From Neoscytalidium dimidiatum (lineage: Eukaryota; Ascomycota; Dothideomycetes; Botryosphaeriales; Botryosphaeriaceae), in assembly GCA_037367355.1 (NCBI GenBank), contig CM074695.1, forward strand, positions 2,976,001 through 3,040,000: a stretch of 64,000 nt of DNA. Direction: 5' to 3'. The notes beneath the pieces were generated by a model. It had not been told where the DNA came from and did not search any database. It saw only the letters and a list, made by a program, of their open reading frames with translations. This document shows positions 1 to 11,733 of the stretch, one piece after another (positions within the stretch are counted from its first letter, which is position 1; the number at the start of each line of letters is the position of its first letter). The position numbers were made by a program, and so were the translations under genes.

Positions 1-646
1 GGTCGAAGTGTGGTCGGCAATTGCGGAGGCCCCAGAGAGAAGATTTTCGCCTGTGTCGGTTGACTTGCAAGGGGATTCGATGAACGAGATCGGGTCGCGA
101 AAGCAGCACGAGCGCTGTCCGTCGGTCCATTGGAAATAGGCGCGTGATTTGACGGAATCTCAAGGTTTTCAATGGAACTGGCGTCAATCCGGCTTTCGAT
201 TAGCAGTCGGACGGCGATGGCTTGGGGATGAAGGCGGGGCTCCGGCGTAGTCAGATGCAAAGCTGAGATTTTCGACCCATGCAAGAGAAGACAGTAGAGA
301 AAGCAGCACCCTCTACAACCAACAATGAGCATGAAGATCCTGCAACAGAGCTGTTGGCTTTTAGCTTGCAAAGGAAAGATACGAGTGAGCCCATTCACGT
401 TTGAGACCAAGATCGTCTAGCGCGCAGCCACTAGGATGGCACGGTAGCATCATCAACCGACCGGGCCCCGGCCGCCGCACATCAGCACCAAGTCTACACC
501 GAATGCGGCAATCCGACTAAGGCTTTCCACTGGCGGTTACAGTTAACTAAAGGCAACCTCTTCGAGCATCTAACGGTCTGTCCGTCGCGTACATTCGCCT
601 CGTAGCCGAGGACGGCCCCCCCGAGGACGCGTACACCGGTCAATCA
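1..646. promoter_or_regulatory. Upstream region of the C6 factor gene
   Basis: No open frame of note was found on either strand. The stretch lies directly before the start codon at 647 and presumably carries the promoter and leader of the zinc-cluster gene. No TATA-like box or clear repeat could be assigned. Confidence 0.4.
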
Positions 647-3289
647 ATGGCGAGCACCGCGGGCATGCCGCCTAAACGGCCCCGTATCAGCGCCGCTAAG
701 AGCCGGACGGGCTGTATCACCTGCAAGTAAGTGTCCTCGTACTCTTCCAATGTCAACCTGGATCATGCCTGATGCAGTAGCTGACATTTAGCCAAGAAAC
801 CGCCGCGTCAAGTGCGACGAGCAGAGGCCTGAGTGCGATAGGTAAGGCCGGATCCTTTCCGGAATCAGGATTGCCATGGGGGATGGGCAACATCATAAGA
901 GCGTGACCGCGGCCGCGGCCGCATAGGGAGTTCCGAACGGCTCCGTTCTGCTCTCCGTCCCTGAACTCACCCGGTCCCAAGTGCTCACCCGTCTTCACTT
1001 CACAGATGCATCAGCAGCGGCCGGATATGCTTTGGCTACGCGACGGGCCCGAAAAGGCCAGCCGAGCCGGAGGCTGCTTCCTCAGGGCGCTCGGCTAATG
1101 CGACTTTCGAACCCATCACCCGGCAGCTCTTTGATTCCTGCGGCACTCCCGAGGAAAGGCGGGCCCTGGACTTCTTCTTTTCGCGCACTGCACCTCAGCT
1201 CTCGGGATACTTCGATGCGACCTTCTGGAGCCGGCTTGTGTTACAGTTCGGCAAATGCGAGCCCGCCGTGCGGCATGCTCTGATGGCTGTCAGCTCGGCC
1301 CACGAGCAGGCTGAGGTAGCAGCTCGGGGGCTAGAGGTATCAGACGGCTCTCGAGGGCGCTTCACGCTGAAGCAGTACAACAAAGCAATCGCTCGCCTAT
1401 CCGAGCAGGCACACGGTGGACCCCAGCCGAGCCGCACGCTACTGCTGACGTGCGTCCTTTTCGTGTGTCTAGAATTCCTGCGCGGCGACACTCACATGGC
1501 CATGACACACACGCTCAATGGACTCAACATCCTGAATTCCTGGCAGGCTGACGTGGCGAAACAGAAGCAAAGGGGCTACTCAGACTACCAGAGGAAGGAG
1601 GAGGACTTTGTGAACGAAAACTTGACCCCGATCTTCTGCCGGCTCAGCGTCATCTCCACTCTTTTAGGAAAACCCACCCCAATCGTCCACTCGCGCTCTC
1701 CGTCAATGGATGGCAGCGAATCGCCGTCCCTGGTGGCTGCGAGCTCTTTCAAGACCCTCAACGAGGCCAGGAATGCGCTCATTGACATTCAGAATTCGAG
1801 TCTGCGTTTCATGTGGGCGACCATGGAGAAGAAGTACAAGGGCACCATTGCCATGACCGAGATACTCGAACAGGTCCGCCTGGAGATGAGACTAGCAGAG
1901 TGGTATCGCGCGCTGGAAGAGTTGGAGAGGCAGTACGAAAAGCGACCGCAAGGTCAGACCAGCGCGCAGGCAAGGCAGGCAGAAGAGGACGGCCTGATTA
2001 TCCTGCGTCTGCTCTACTACGTCGCGCACATATGGCTCTCCAGCTGCCTCTCCCTCAAAGAGAGCACCTTCGATGCCTTTCTCTCCGAATTTCAGCAAAT
2101 TAACACCCTCTCTACCAGGCTCCTGTCACGCCGCCGGTCTGCCCCCTCAACCTCCCCGCATCCCTCCTCGTCCTCAACCGCCATCGCTGCCTCCTCCGGG
2201 CCTGGCTCCGGCGGCTTAGGAGACACCTTTTCGTTCGACACAGAGGTCGTCGGTCCGCTCTACTTCACCGCCATCAAGTGCCGCGAGCCAACCACCCGCC
2301 GCCAGACCCTCGCTCTGCTGGAGCAATGCAACAAGCGCGAAGGCGCCATCGACTCCCGCCGCGCTAGCCAGCTCGCAACCGCGATCATGCAGATTGAAGA
2401 AGCCGGCCTGCAGTTAGCCACTAAAGTCTCCTCCACAGCCAGCAACCCGAACAATCCCTCGCCACAACATCCTCCACCTCCTCCCCTGTCCTCATCAACA
2501 ACGACGACGAAGACGACGACGACGACGACGGCGAGTACAACGGCCCCAGCACCCCAGACCTCAGCCCGCCTCGACACCGCCGCCATGTTCACGACGACCC
2601 CCCTTCCATCCTCCAGAACCAGAAGACGCAGACCGCAGCAAACCCCACAAACAACCCACCAATACCCCCCCGAATCCACCCGCATCGCCCACGTCGTCGG
2701 CCTGCCCACAACCTTCACCGACGCTGCGGATGCCGCCGCCGCCGCCGCCGCCATGCCGCCCTCTGCTTCTCCGCACGCCGCCCTCGCCGACACGGCCGCG
2801 CGCCTGCCGGCCGAGGGCAACCGCATCATGGCGTACTACGAGCCCGTTGGGCCGCAGCATCGCGCGCGGGCGGCGACGCAGCCGGCGCAGGCGGCCGGGA
2901 GTGGGACGATGGATCAGGGGGTGTTTGGGACGGGCGGTGCGTTTTTGGGGCCTCGAAGCGTTGGAAGGGGGCGGGCGGGGCGGGTTCCGTGGGTGCTGGT
3001 GCTGGGGTGTATGGGGTGTGTGATAGTGGTGGTGGTGGTGGTGGTAGCGGCGGCCCGCAAGGGGTGGTGGGAATGGCGCATGCTCAGGGACAGGCTCAGA
3101 GCCAGGGGCAGGGTGAGGGCGAGTGGTGGATGGATCAGCAGCAGTACAGGGGCCATCTTTATCGGTAGGCGGGGTGGGAGAGCCCTCGGTCAGGCGGGTT
3201 TCGTTCTCAAGGATATTCAGAAAGTTGGCGATGGAGATAGTTATGAGCATTCACGAGAAGGATCATTCCAGGAGAAGTGCGATAAATAG
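647..3289 (+). CDS. Zn(II)2Cys6 fungal transcription factor
   Basis: Likely nuclear DNA-binding regulator; target unknown. Exons 647-726, 797-841 and 1006-3289 join in phase and give about 802 residues. The zinc cluster is at residues 23-50 with Cys 23, 26, 33, 40, 43 and 50 (spacing 2-6-6-2-6). A basic stretch (KRPR) precedes it. Both introns fall inside the cluster, as is common in this family. The middle (about residues 100-450) resembles the fungal-specific factor domain (Fungal_trans_2 type). After about residue 480 the protein is Ser/Thr/Pro/Ala-rich. The last 110 or so residues of this frame (after about 2935) look wrong: the neighbouring frame gives a more natural Gly/Gln-rich tail stopping at 3166-3168, so a base may be missing in the G-rich stretch near 2940-3000 or a small intron may exist there. 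Confidence 0.85.
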
Positions 3290-3718
3290 TGGATGGAAGA
3301 GCTTTCCGGTACCGTTATCTAGGATCTGAGAAGCAAAGTCTGTATGTACGTATTGGATGAATATGGATGCAGCCCCGTTTCCTTCGGAATCACTTTTCGG
3401 CAGATTGACTGTGCTGGAGAGTTGCGCTCTGAAGGGATTAATCGGTCGAGTTTCTCTTCATTGCATGTATGCATCGAGTACATTGTATTCACGGTTAGAG
3501 GAACTGTCAAAGCCTTGATTTGATTGATGTGAGAGCGTCTTGTCTTTAGGCACAGATGCGAGCACAATCAAAGCGCCAATTTGACGGATGACAATTGGTT
3601 TGATTTTCTGGACACGCCCTATGAGCCTGACTGTTCTCAATGATATTTCGCAACTAGTACATAGTGATATTAATGAAACTTCATACGAGGAGAGTAACCA
3701 GAACAACTTGAATCAACA
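3290..3718. other. Convergent 3' intergenic region
   Basis: About 430 bp between the 3' ends of the C6 factor gene and the NACHT gene. It is AT-richer than its surroundings and should contain both polyadenylation regions. No gene seen. Confidence 0.4.
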
Positions 3719-6538
3719 TCAAACATGACCGAAAAGCCGAGTTTTATACATGAGATGTGATAGATACCCCCGCGTAAAGTCATCTACCGCATCATAATAC
3801 TGGACTCGTCTTGAGAACAATATTTTACGCACCTCTTCTGCAGTATACCCAGTTCCTGAGAAGGGAGGCACTGCCCCGAAGTTCCTGAAAACATCAAAAA
3901 TTTGAAGAAGCTCGTTGTTCAGCTGTAGCATGTGCAGCCTCCATCTCTTAGGTCGAACAGGTTGCCGGGACTCAATTTGTGGTTCTATTTCAATACCCTC
4001 CCTGAAAATCCTCCAGGGGGTCTTATTGTACCTTGGGGGTCTGATATTTGGGTTTGCGCCATTTTCAAGTAGAACTCTGATCATTTCTCGCATATCGGCT
4101 TGAATACACCTCGACAGAATCAAGGTCTCGATAGCGTCGTGCAAAGGAGTCGATCCACTGATCCAGCTATTAAGTGGATAGCTGGACGCAACTTGCCGAA
4201 CGTAAGACACAAGCCCCGTCGAGACAGCCCAACAGAAAAAATCTTTGTGTCCGTTCTCCTCCATTGACTCCATCATAAGCGCCAACCAGTGGTTGCTACT
4301 CATGCCAATGTCAGATTTTCGCTTTGGAGCTAGCTCAACTTCAACTTCGGTCATGTCAGGATGTAAGACGTTGCCAACCCGCTCAAGCTCAATAGCAATG
4401 GAAGCTTTAAAAGCGTCATCTTCAGATTGAATACTCTCTGAGTATTTCGCAGCCAGCGAGATGGAAGATCGAAATGTGTATTCCATGGCCGGGACACGAC
4501 CAATCATATTACCACGTTGGTAACGTTTAAGACAGAGCATGTGAGCTGCACAGATGGCCTGGTACGGATCGAAAGTATGGTCAATGTACCTGAGATGGTC
4601 CATGTTGTATGGCTGACAAACGAAATCTCGGAAAGTCCTGTGCAGGAATTGTACAGTTGTCCTCGAATCTTCGCTGATGACAGCTGGTGCTTCAAAAAGA
4701 CCTTTGCAACGGCTCACAAGACGCCTTCTCACCGATTCTATGAGAAAACGAAGGGATCCAGTATCCATGGGCTTAATCTCCGAAGCTATGGCTTCCTCCA
4801 CTGAATTGTGCACAAACGCAAGACTAAATAAAGTCAACGGTTCTTCCGAGGCCAGGACTGTCCGAATCATCTGGGATGCCTGCACTAGATGGGATGGTGT
4901 GAGACTGTCAAGTATCTTGCGGAAGAGGTCTTCAAGATCAGGTGGAACACTTCGAAGTCGTTTCTGCAAATCTTTCAAGGTGTCTCCATCTCTGAGTCCA
5001 TCCAACAAAGAAAGGACCACAAGCCGAACCCACAGGAAGACACCTGATGCTTTCTCCACCACTTCAGATACAAGAGCCTCAGCTGTGTCAGGCTCCGAAT
5101 TTCGGAGCTCGGTAAACATCTCACTGGCTTGGAGCTTTTCGGTGGTGAAAAGACGTATGTCAGGCGCCGTTAACGTCTCAACCCTGAGAAACGGCAGGAA
5201 CTTAAAAGCATCTTCAAATGTGAGCCACGGCCTACTAGCCACACATAGCTTGACGTTTGGTCTAGATGATGTGCCAATGACCCATGATGCAAGTTCAGTG
5301 CAGTCTCCATCAAACTCATCAAGACCATCGATAACGAAGAAAAATTTCTTGTTCTTCACAGAAACCAGAGACATAAAGGCTTTGGTCAACTCTGACCAGG
5401 TCCAAGGGTGAGGATCGTAGCCAAAGATTTGAATATATCTCCAACGATCCGGAAAATGGTGAGGGACTTCGTGTGCTGAGTCCTTCAACGCCTCGTAAAG
5501 GAGCGCTTGCAAAAGGCCATACCTCGACATTTGCATGGCGGTCCCTGAATTCCAAAAGAAGAAGGCAGCTGTCACAAGCTTTTGAGAAGCCGCCCAGGGG
5601 TTGAGAAGCGATGTAGTCCGACGATCGTTGTATAGGAATTTCATCAGTGTGGATTTACCGGCGCCCGGTTTTCCAGTAATCCAGAACAAGCTCCTACCAC
5701 TTCGCAACCAACTGACGAAGTTCACAGGTCCGGAATTGATGCCCCTCTGGGTTCCGTCTGGCGATGTCTGGGCTGGACCAGGTCCTTCAGTTTGAGGTTC
5801 CGAGAAAATCCACTCGAAGGTTTTCTTGTGTGCCTCATCTATCCGCTCATATCGATCGGCAATGTCGGAGAAACGGAGTTTTTCTAGGATGCGGAGCTGA
5901 TTCAGATGATCGCGACGGTTTACCGCAGCTTCAGTGAAGCATGCTGAAAACATCTCCAAGTCTTGTTGATTCCTTTGGTTCCAGTCATGTTGTCGGATCT
6001 CGTCCATGACGTTTTTCATCCACGAGCTGTGATTTTGACTTGGCGTTGGACTGCCGAAACGATCCCTAGGACCTGTGGAAGATGCTGAATTTGAGCCGAG
6101 CTTTTCGAGATTTTCTCTGAGCGTGGCCAATAGAACCGTATCAATCTGCCGACGATATCGGTCGAGTCGCTCAGTCAGAGAGCGCACGTCCTTCTCTTTC
6201 CACATCGTGAGCACGGCTTGTCGGAACGAGTTCCACCCCTTGTGAGGGCCGGAAATTCTCAACTTTTGTACGACGTCCAGCAATTCCTTCGTGACCTTCT
6301 GGCATCCTTCGCACAGCTCTCTAAGTTGCTTGTCAGCTTTAGTGAGACTGTGGTTTCCGGCTGAGAGCTCCCGGCTCAGTTCTTGTAGAGTCGTGGTGAT
6401 AGCCTCAAGCTCCTGATTCTCTACTGATGCTCCATCTGCAGAAGCGCGGATTTCGCGCGCCTTCGACAAAAGATCTCCTGCGAAACTTGCAAGCTGTACG
6501 ATGCTTGCAGCAAGGCCAATAGCGCTGGAAGGGTCCAT
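3719..6538 (-). CDS. STAND/NACHT NTPase with C-terminal ankyrin segment (fungal NLR-like)
   Basis: Single uninterrupted frame of 939 residues. Residues 1-145 form a helical N-terminal domain of the kind found on fungal STAND proteins (hydrophobic start, then heptad-like helices). A linker follows, then a NACHT-type NTPase with Walker A at about 289-296 (GKPGAGKS) and Walker B at about 399-410 (FFFVIDGLDEFD). The helical region after it (about 430-760) looks like the DUF7791-type segment common in these proteins. A short ankyrin-like stretch (TPLHDAIE, then VLLENGANPN) lies at about 790-850. Such proteins act as intracellular receptors in non-self recognition and regulated cell death in fungi; that role is inferred from family, not from this sequence. 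Most relatives with ankyrins have many repeats; here only one or two are recognisable. Confidence 0.88.
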   Translation of the reverse strand: MDPSSAIGLAASIVQLASFAGDLLSKAREIRASADGASVENQELEAITTTLQELSRELSAGNHSLTKADKQLRELCEGCQKVTKELLDVVQKLRISGPHKGWNSFRQAVLTMWKEKDVRSLTERLDRYRRQIDTVLLATLRENLEKLGSNSASSTGPRDRFGSPTPSQNHSSWMKNVMDEIRQHDWNQRNQQDLEMFSACFTEAAVNRRDHLNQLRILEKLRFSDIADRYERIDEAHKKTFEWIFSEPQTEGPGPAQTSPDGTQRGINSGPVNFVSWLRSGRSLFWITGKPGAGKSTLMKFLYNDRRTTSLLNPWAASQKLVTAAFFFWNSGTAMQMSRYGLLQALLYEALKDSAHEVPHHFPDRWRYIQIFGYDPHPWTWSELTKAFMSLVSVKNKKFFFVIDGLDEFDGDCTELASWVIGTSSRPNVKLCVASRPWLTFEDAFKFLPFLRVETLTAPDIRLFTTEKLQASEMFTELRNSEPDTAEALVSEVVEKASGVFLWVRLVVLSLLDGLRDGDTLKDLQKRLRSVPPDLEDLFRKILDSLTPSHLVQASQMIRTVLASEEPLTLFSLAFVHNSVEEAIASEIKPMDTGSLRFLIESVRRRLVSRCKGLFEAPAVISEDSRTTVQFLHRTFRDFVCQPYNMDHLRYIDHTFDPYQAICAAHMLCLKRYQRGNMIGRVPAMEYTFRSSISLAAKYSESIQSEDDAFKASIAIELERVGNVLHPDMTEVEVELAPKRKSDIGMSSNHWLALMMESMEENGHKDFFCWAVSTGLVSYVRQVASSYPLNSWISGSTPLHDAIETLILSRCIQADMREMIRVLLENGANPNIRPPRYNKTPWRIFREGIEIEPQIESRQPVRPKRWRLHMLQLNNELLQIFDVFRNFGAVPPFSGTGYTAEEVRKILFSRRVQYYDAVDDFTRGYLSHLMYKTRLFGHV

Positions 6539-6938
6539 TCCGCTGATAGGTCGTGACGTGGCAGCCGGGAACTGAGAGAAAAGGAAGGTGAAAGCACAGA
6601 AATCCTAGGGCGCAAGGCTGGACTCTTTATACCAATAGGGGGGGTAATCTCTGCCAATTCCAGCCTGCGGGGTTTATGAATGGATTTAGACGCAACTGCG
6701 TGGGGCTGAGGCGTCTTGCAGCTCGCAGCAGGCTGAGTGGGTAATACAAGGGCTCAAGGCTGGAGCTCAGTGCAGATCTTCACCTACATACGGGGAGGAG
6801 CCTTGCTTGCGGACAAACCGCAAGGTATGCACGGCCTAATACACGATAGATCCCGGGCATCAACTGCTGATCAAAATGCAAAGGTTTGAGGAAATAATGA
6901 TTCTGACCTGCATATATGGTCTAGATCTCCAACCGCAC
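6539..6938. promoter_or_regulatory. Upstream region of the NACHT gene
   Basis: 400 bp between the NACHT start codon (6538) and the amidase stop codon (6939); both genes read leftwards. It should hold the NACHT promoter and the amidase terminator. No gene seen. Confidence 0.4.
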
Positions 6939-8739
6939 TTACAGGGCTTCTAATATTCTCCCAGCCATGCCCAGAACCTTTTCTTCCTCCAGCCTTCGTG
7001 CCACAAGCTGTAAGCTTATGGGCTGACCATGCACAGCCCCCACATTATCTACAATCAAAGGTCAGAACACCTAAATGCACAAAATGAAAATAGTTCAACT
7101 TACAATCTTCCCTAGTAATTTTGTCAAACTCGCTGAAAGGCTCCCTTGCCTTCTCTTCCGCCGACAGCTCGTCCACCGCTTTGTCGACGGCGATTCCGCT
7201 AGGAAATGACACAGCGGAGTAATCCAAGCAGTTGTACACGCACGTGTACCCAACATACTTGAACTTCCCGTGTTCAACGGTAGCATACGGGCAAGTAGGG
7301 CATATGATGCCATCCAAACCAGCAGCATTCCAACGGTCCAGGTAGCGCTTCTGCAGATCGGTGCGCTCGAGATGAATCTGCCACATATCATAGACGCCAA
7401 GTTCTTTCGCTTCGTCGTATGCCGCCATTTCGGGCCGGATAGGCTCCCCGGTCGGGCCAAGGAGCTTCTTGACAGACTTCCCACCGTCGGCGACGAACAT
7501 GCGTTGCTTTACGAGTTAGCTTCAGATCGGATAAAAACGAATATCATTTTGGCATATCTTACAATTAAGCTTCCCGCCTGCGCATGCATCCCCTGGCTGC
7601 TCCATTCGATGACCTCATGCCCAGCCTTCTTCAACTTCTCCACGGTCTCCTTCAACGCTCTCGTCACAGGCGGCGTCGGCATGACCACATCATCATGCCA
7701 CAGGACCGCCAACTTCAGCGTCTTCGGAACCTCAACCTCCCGCCAAGGGATTGGAATGCACTTCGGATCCTGGAGCCACGGCTGCAGCCCCACCACCGTC
7801 TTTGAATACAGCTCGACGCCCTCCAAAGATGGCGCGAGCGGACCGTTGACACTAGCGACAGCCTCCTGACCCGCCAGACCCGACTGCGTCTTCAGCGTCG
7901 GAAACCTGCCCAAGCTGGGCCTCAGCGTCCAGATGCCAGTGCACGCGGCAGGAATGCGCAGCGAGCCGCCAATGTCGCTGCCCACGCCCAGCGGGCTGCC
8001 ACCAAAGGCGATCAGCGCGCTCTCGCCTCCGCTGCTGCCACCGGGCGTCAGCGCGCGGTTGCGCGGGTTCTTCGTGCGGCCGTAGACGTTGTTGACGGAC
8101 TCGGCGATCATCATGGCGGTCGGCACGTTCGTCTTGACGTACAGCACGGCGCCGGCGGCGAGCAGCATGTCGACCAGCGTGCTGTTGTAGGTGGCCGGCT
8201 TGCCGACCAAGGACGCGAAGCCGAGGGTGGCATCCTTGCCCACGACGTGGAAGTTGTCCTTTATGGAGATGGGGAGGCCGTGGAAGGGGCTGACGAGCTG
8301 GCCCGTCTTCGCGAGGTGCTCGTCCCGGGAGCGCGCGGTGGAGATGGCGAGGTCGAAGAGGGTTTCGGAGAGGCAGCTGGTCTGGGTAGCATGGCGTAAG
8401 CATTTTGAGAGAGTAGAGCAGCGCGCTGGGGCTATGCGCGAGAGCTTTGAAGTTGGGGAGCTGTACCAATTGGTGAGCTGCGGCAGCTCTTTTACAGAAA
8501 GCTCTGGTGACCTTCTCGGACGTCCATTCTCTGCTCTTGAGCTTCTCCAGCAGTCGCGCAGCGGGTGTGCCAGTTATTTCAAGCTCCTCCGGGGTGAACC
8601 AGCCCGAATGCTCAGGAAAACCGGTGACGTCGAGCTGGGTATCCGGTGGCAGCTTGTCTGCGGGGATGCGCCATTCTTCGGGAATGGAGTCGAACAGCTC
8701 CTGGCGCTTCTTGGCGGCGAGTTCCTCCCAGGCTGACAT
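6939..8739 (-). CDS. Amidase (amidase signature family, FAAH/acetamidase-like)
   Basis: Hydrolyses a carboxamide to acid and ammonia; substrate unknown. Four exons on the minus strand: 8739-8467, 8381-7563, 7506-7104 and 7048-6939, all phase-consistent, giving 534 residues (usual size for fungal amidases). The start at 8739 was chosen because it begins the conserved N-terminal helix; an upstream in-frame ATG exists at 8820. The Ser-cisSer-Lys triad is complete: Lys132 (SIKDN), Ser207 (GGSSGGE) and Ser231 (GSDIGGSLRIP). Spacings of 75 and 24 residues equal those of mammalian FAAH (142/217/241). The last exon supplies the conserved C-terminus (GAVHGQPISLQLVARRLEEE). It diverges from an MFS transporter gene, which suggests a shared amide or nitrogen-scavenging role (inference). 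Confidence 0.93.
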
Positions 8740-9721
8740 GGTGTTAACAAGACCGACTAGCGGTATACTGCAATCAAGGGCGGACTCACGCTGCTTCTTG
8801 TGTACTGGAGGTAGCGGCAAACGGAGGCCGGATCGTGTCCCACCTTTGGCGCGCTATCGGCTTCCCTCGGCCAACTCCCGAGCCGACGAGTGGAGGAGGC
8901 TTGCAGGACGTCATCATTGTTACACAAGCGAGAGAAGGGAAACACCAGACAGTCAAGCGGATGGAAATCAGATGATGTACCTTATCGGATGAAGTGGGAG
9001 GTGTTCAGCTGCCAAAGGAGAAGGTTGAGGCTTGTTCCGCTTCGACAGTCCCTTTGGGCTCTATTTCCCAGCTTGGCAAGTATAGCGCAGACCCTTCTGC
9101 CCTATTCAAACGGCGCCCTCTGAAACCTGCTTCGGCAGTGTTATCAGCGGCGAGGCGGGCTTGGAAGTCGATCAGCCGAAAGCCGCCCTTGTTGCTGACG
9201 CAGCTTGTCCGCAATCGTGATGGCCTCCACAACTCTTGCTGCGCACCCTTACCGAGGTCGCGGCGGGGTTAGGTGAGAGAAAAGCAACGTCTCCTGCCGT
9301 CTGCTTTGCAGAAGTCAATCACAGACGATGTTGATGAACTTTCCTAACAAGGCACAAAACGCGAAGATTCGATCGAAACGAGCTGCAGCGTCAGGGAGCA
9401 TCAGTGCGGGTGGAGTCCCTGACTCGCTCACATCGCGGCTTTATCTTTTGCACCCTCTTTCGACCATACCCTGGCTGCTTATCGCCCTATCAAATCTGAT
9501 CGGTCTTCACGGACCGGCAATCTTCGCCTTGCTCCGCTGAAGAGCCTCTCTTGTCGCTCCCTCCGCCGTTTGTGTATTTATTCAATGGGGACTGGCCCGA
9601 AATTCCACGGATGTTGATGCCGAATTTCTGATTTTTCTCGCCGACATCGCCACATCCCAGTCATAGGAAGATTCAGGTCTAATCCTGCATGCTGAGGAAA
9701 GAGGGTGGGAATTGAAGCAGC
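8740..9721. promoter_or_regulatory. Bidirectional promoter between amidase and MFS transporter, with GATA motifs
   Basis: About 980 bp between two divergent start codons. On the minus strand it contains six HGATAR-type sites (read here as YTATCD) at 8854-8859, 8982-8987, 9141-9146, 9441-9446, 9479-9484 and 9487-9492; roughly three are expected by chance on both strands. Such sites bind AreA/NIT2-type GATA factors in nitrogen control. No gene seen. Confidence 0.4.
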
Positions 9722-11323
9722 ATGGCGACCCTGGCCAAGTTACGGGCCTATCTGCGCCCATCGCAAGCTACGAAGGAGGAGCGAAAGCTCGTTCAGAAGA
9801 TTGACTTCTTCATTCTCACTTTCTGCTGCCTGAGCTACTTCTGCAACTATGTAAGCCAACACTCTCCCCTTTCCCATTCTCTAAAATACTGACTTGCAAT
9901 CAAGCTTGACCGCTCAAACCTCACAAATGCCTACGTTTCGGGAATGCAAGAAGACCTTAACTTCAAGGGGAACCAACTCACTCAGATCAACACCATCTTC
10001 ACGTGCGGCTATATCATTGGCCAGATTCCGTCCAACCTCGCCCTCTATTACATTCCGCCTCGAGTCTTCTTCCCCTCTATGATGATCGTTTGGGCTGCGT
10101 TGACTATGGTCACTGCATCCGTCCAGAAGCCCGAGCACATCATGGCCATCCGATTCTTCCAAGGTATCGCCGAATCCACCACCTTTGTCGGAACCCACTA
10201 CATCCTGGGGTCCTGGTACACTTCTCGCGAGCTAGGCAAACGCAGCGGCATCTTCACAGCCTCCGGCCTCGCGGGCACCATGTTCGGCGGCTTCATCCAA
10301 ACCGGGATCCAAAAGTCCCTCCACCTCAAAGGTGGCCTAACCGGCTGGCGATGGCTCTTCATCATCGACGGTCTGATCACCCTCCCCGTCGCCCTCTACG
10401 GCTTCCTTCTCTTCCCCAACACGCCCAGCACGACCAACGCGCCCTACCTCTCCGCCACCGAGCGCGCCATGGCCATCTCGCGCGTGCCCGAAGTCCCCGA
10501 ACGCGCGCCCCTGACGCTCGCCTTCGTGAAGCGCGTCCTCACCTCCTTCTACTTCTACGCCTTCGTCATCCTCTGGATCATCGCCGGCGAGACCGAGTCC
10601 TTCAGCACCAACACGCTGCTGGCCCTCTACCTCAAGGCGCACCCGACCAACGCCTACACCGTCGCGCAGCTCAACGACTACCCGACCGGCGTGCCCGCCG
10701 TCGGCATCGCGTCCACGCTCTTCTGGGCGACCCTCACCGACTTCCTCGGCGGCAAGCGGTACCTCGTCGGCTACTGGATCGGCATCACGGGCATCGCCAC
10801 GTCCGCCATGATCCTCGGCGGCTTCGGCAGCACCGGCACCGTCATGGGCGCGTACTACTGGGCCGGCAGCGTCTACGCCTGCCAGGCCACCTTCTTCGCC
10901 TGGGCCAACGACGCCCTGCGCTACGAGGAGGACATGCTGCGCGCCGTCGTCGTCGCCGCCATGAACATGGGCAGCAACGTCTTCAACGCCTGGTGGGCCA
11001 TAGTCTTCTACTCGGCCGATTTCGCCCCCAGGTTTACGGTGAGTTTTTTTTTTATTTTTTCCTTTTCGAAGAGTCCCCCGGTCCTCCCTTCTCGGTCTAT
11101 CGTGAGATTTTGTTATGGCCATTGACTGACGGTTGAACAGAGAGGTATGTGGGCCATGATTGGCTGCTCGATTGCGCTTGCGGTCTGGACGACGGTCTTG
11201 CTTTTCTGGACGGTAAGGATGGACAAGACGCGCGTGGTGGATGGCACTGGTAATGAGCGCGAGCAAAAGCGGGACGGAAGCGTCGTCGAAAAGGAGGATG
11301 AGGTGGTGAAGGAGAAAGTTTGA
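9722..11323 (+). CDS. MFS transporter, anion:cation symporter family (allantoate/pantothenate permease-like)
   Basis: Plasma-membrane uptake carrier of the Dal5/Liz1/Tna1 type; the substrate is probably a small organic anion or vitamin (inference). Exons 9722-9850, 9905-11038 and 11141-11323 join in phase for 481 residues, typical of the family. The N-terminal cytosolic stretch runs into the first membrane helix and the family motif LDRSNLTNAYVSGM. Loop signatures follow (GYIIGQIPSNL; RFFQGIAESTTFVG; GWRWLFIIDG). About 12 membrane segments can be traced, then a charged tail rich in Lys and Glu. Exon 2 is strongly GC-rich at third positions, which creates long meaningless frames on other strands. 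It shares its promoter region with the amidase gene. Confidence 0.92.
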
Positions 11324-11733
11324 GAGGAAGATGACCAACTAGTACCTACTTTGTTAGATAAATTTAGGAATTATAATGCATAATCTGCAAATATCAGCAT
11401 TCATCAATGGCATCAAAAACTGCAACTGCTAGATCTGGTCACATACGCTTCGTCGAGCTCGTCTAGTAGAACTGAACCCTTTTGTACATTTAAAACAAAG
11501 CGTTAGATAGATGGAGCCTGCAGTCCCATAAACCGAACCCAAGATCATCTCGATTACAGCTTGAACTTTTCCCCTACATAAGCAGAGCCCATGCAGCGCT
11601 CATTGAACTCATCACCCAAGCCCAGACGCCTCGCTGCGACCGCAATGCTCCCAAAACGCCCCGCTGATTAAAATCCCGCCATGCTCGCTTTCCTTATGCT
11701 CACGTTTCCCGTAACTCTTCACTCGTCTCACCA
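11324..11733. other. Convergent 3' intergenic region
   Basis: 410 bp between the stop codons of the MFS transporter and the nucleoporin gene. No coding potential seen. Confidence 0.4.

Noticed and set aside
10003..11338. Two long open frames (377 codons on plus, 333 codons on minus) overlapping the MFS transporter
   Set aside because: Arg/His- or Gly/Glu-rich products caused by strong GC bias at third positions of the real gene; no family resemblance.
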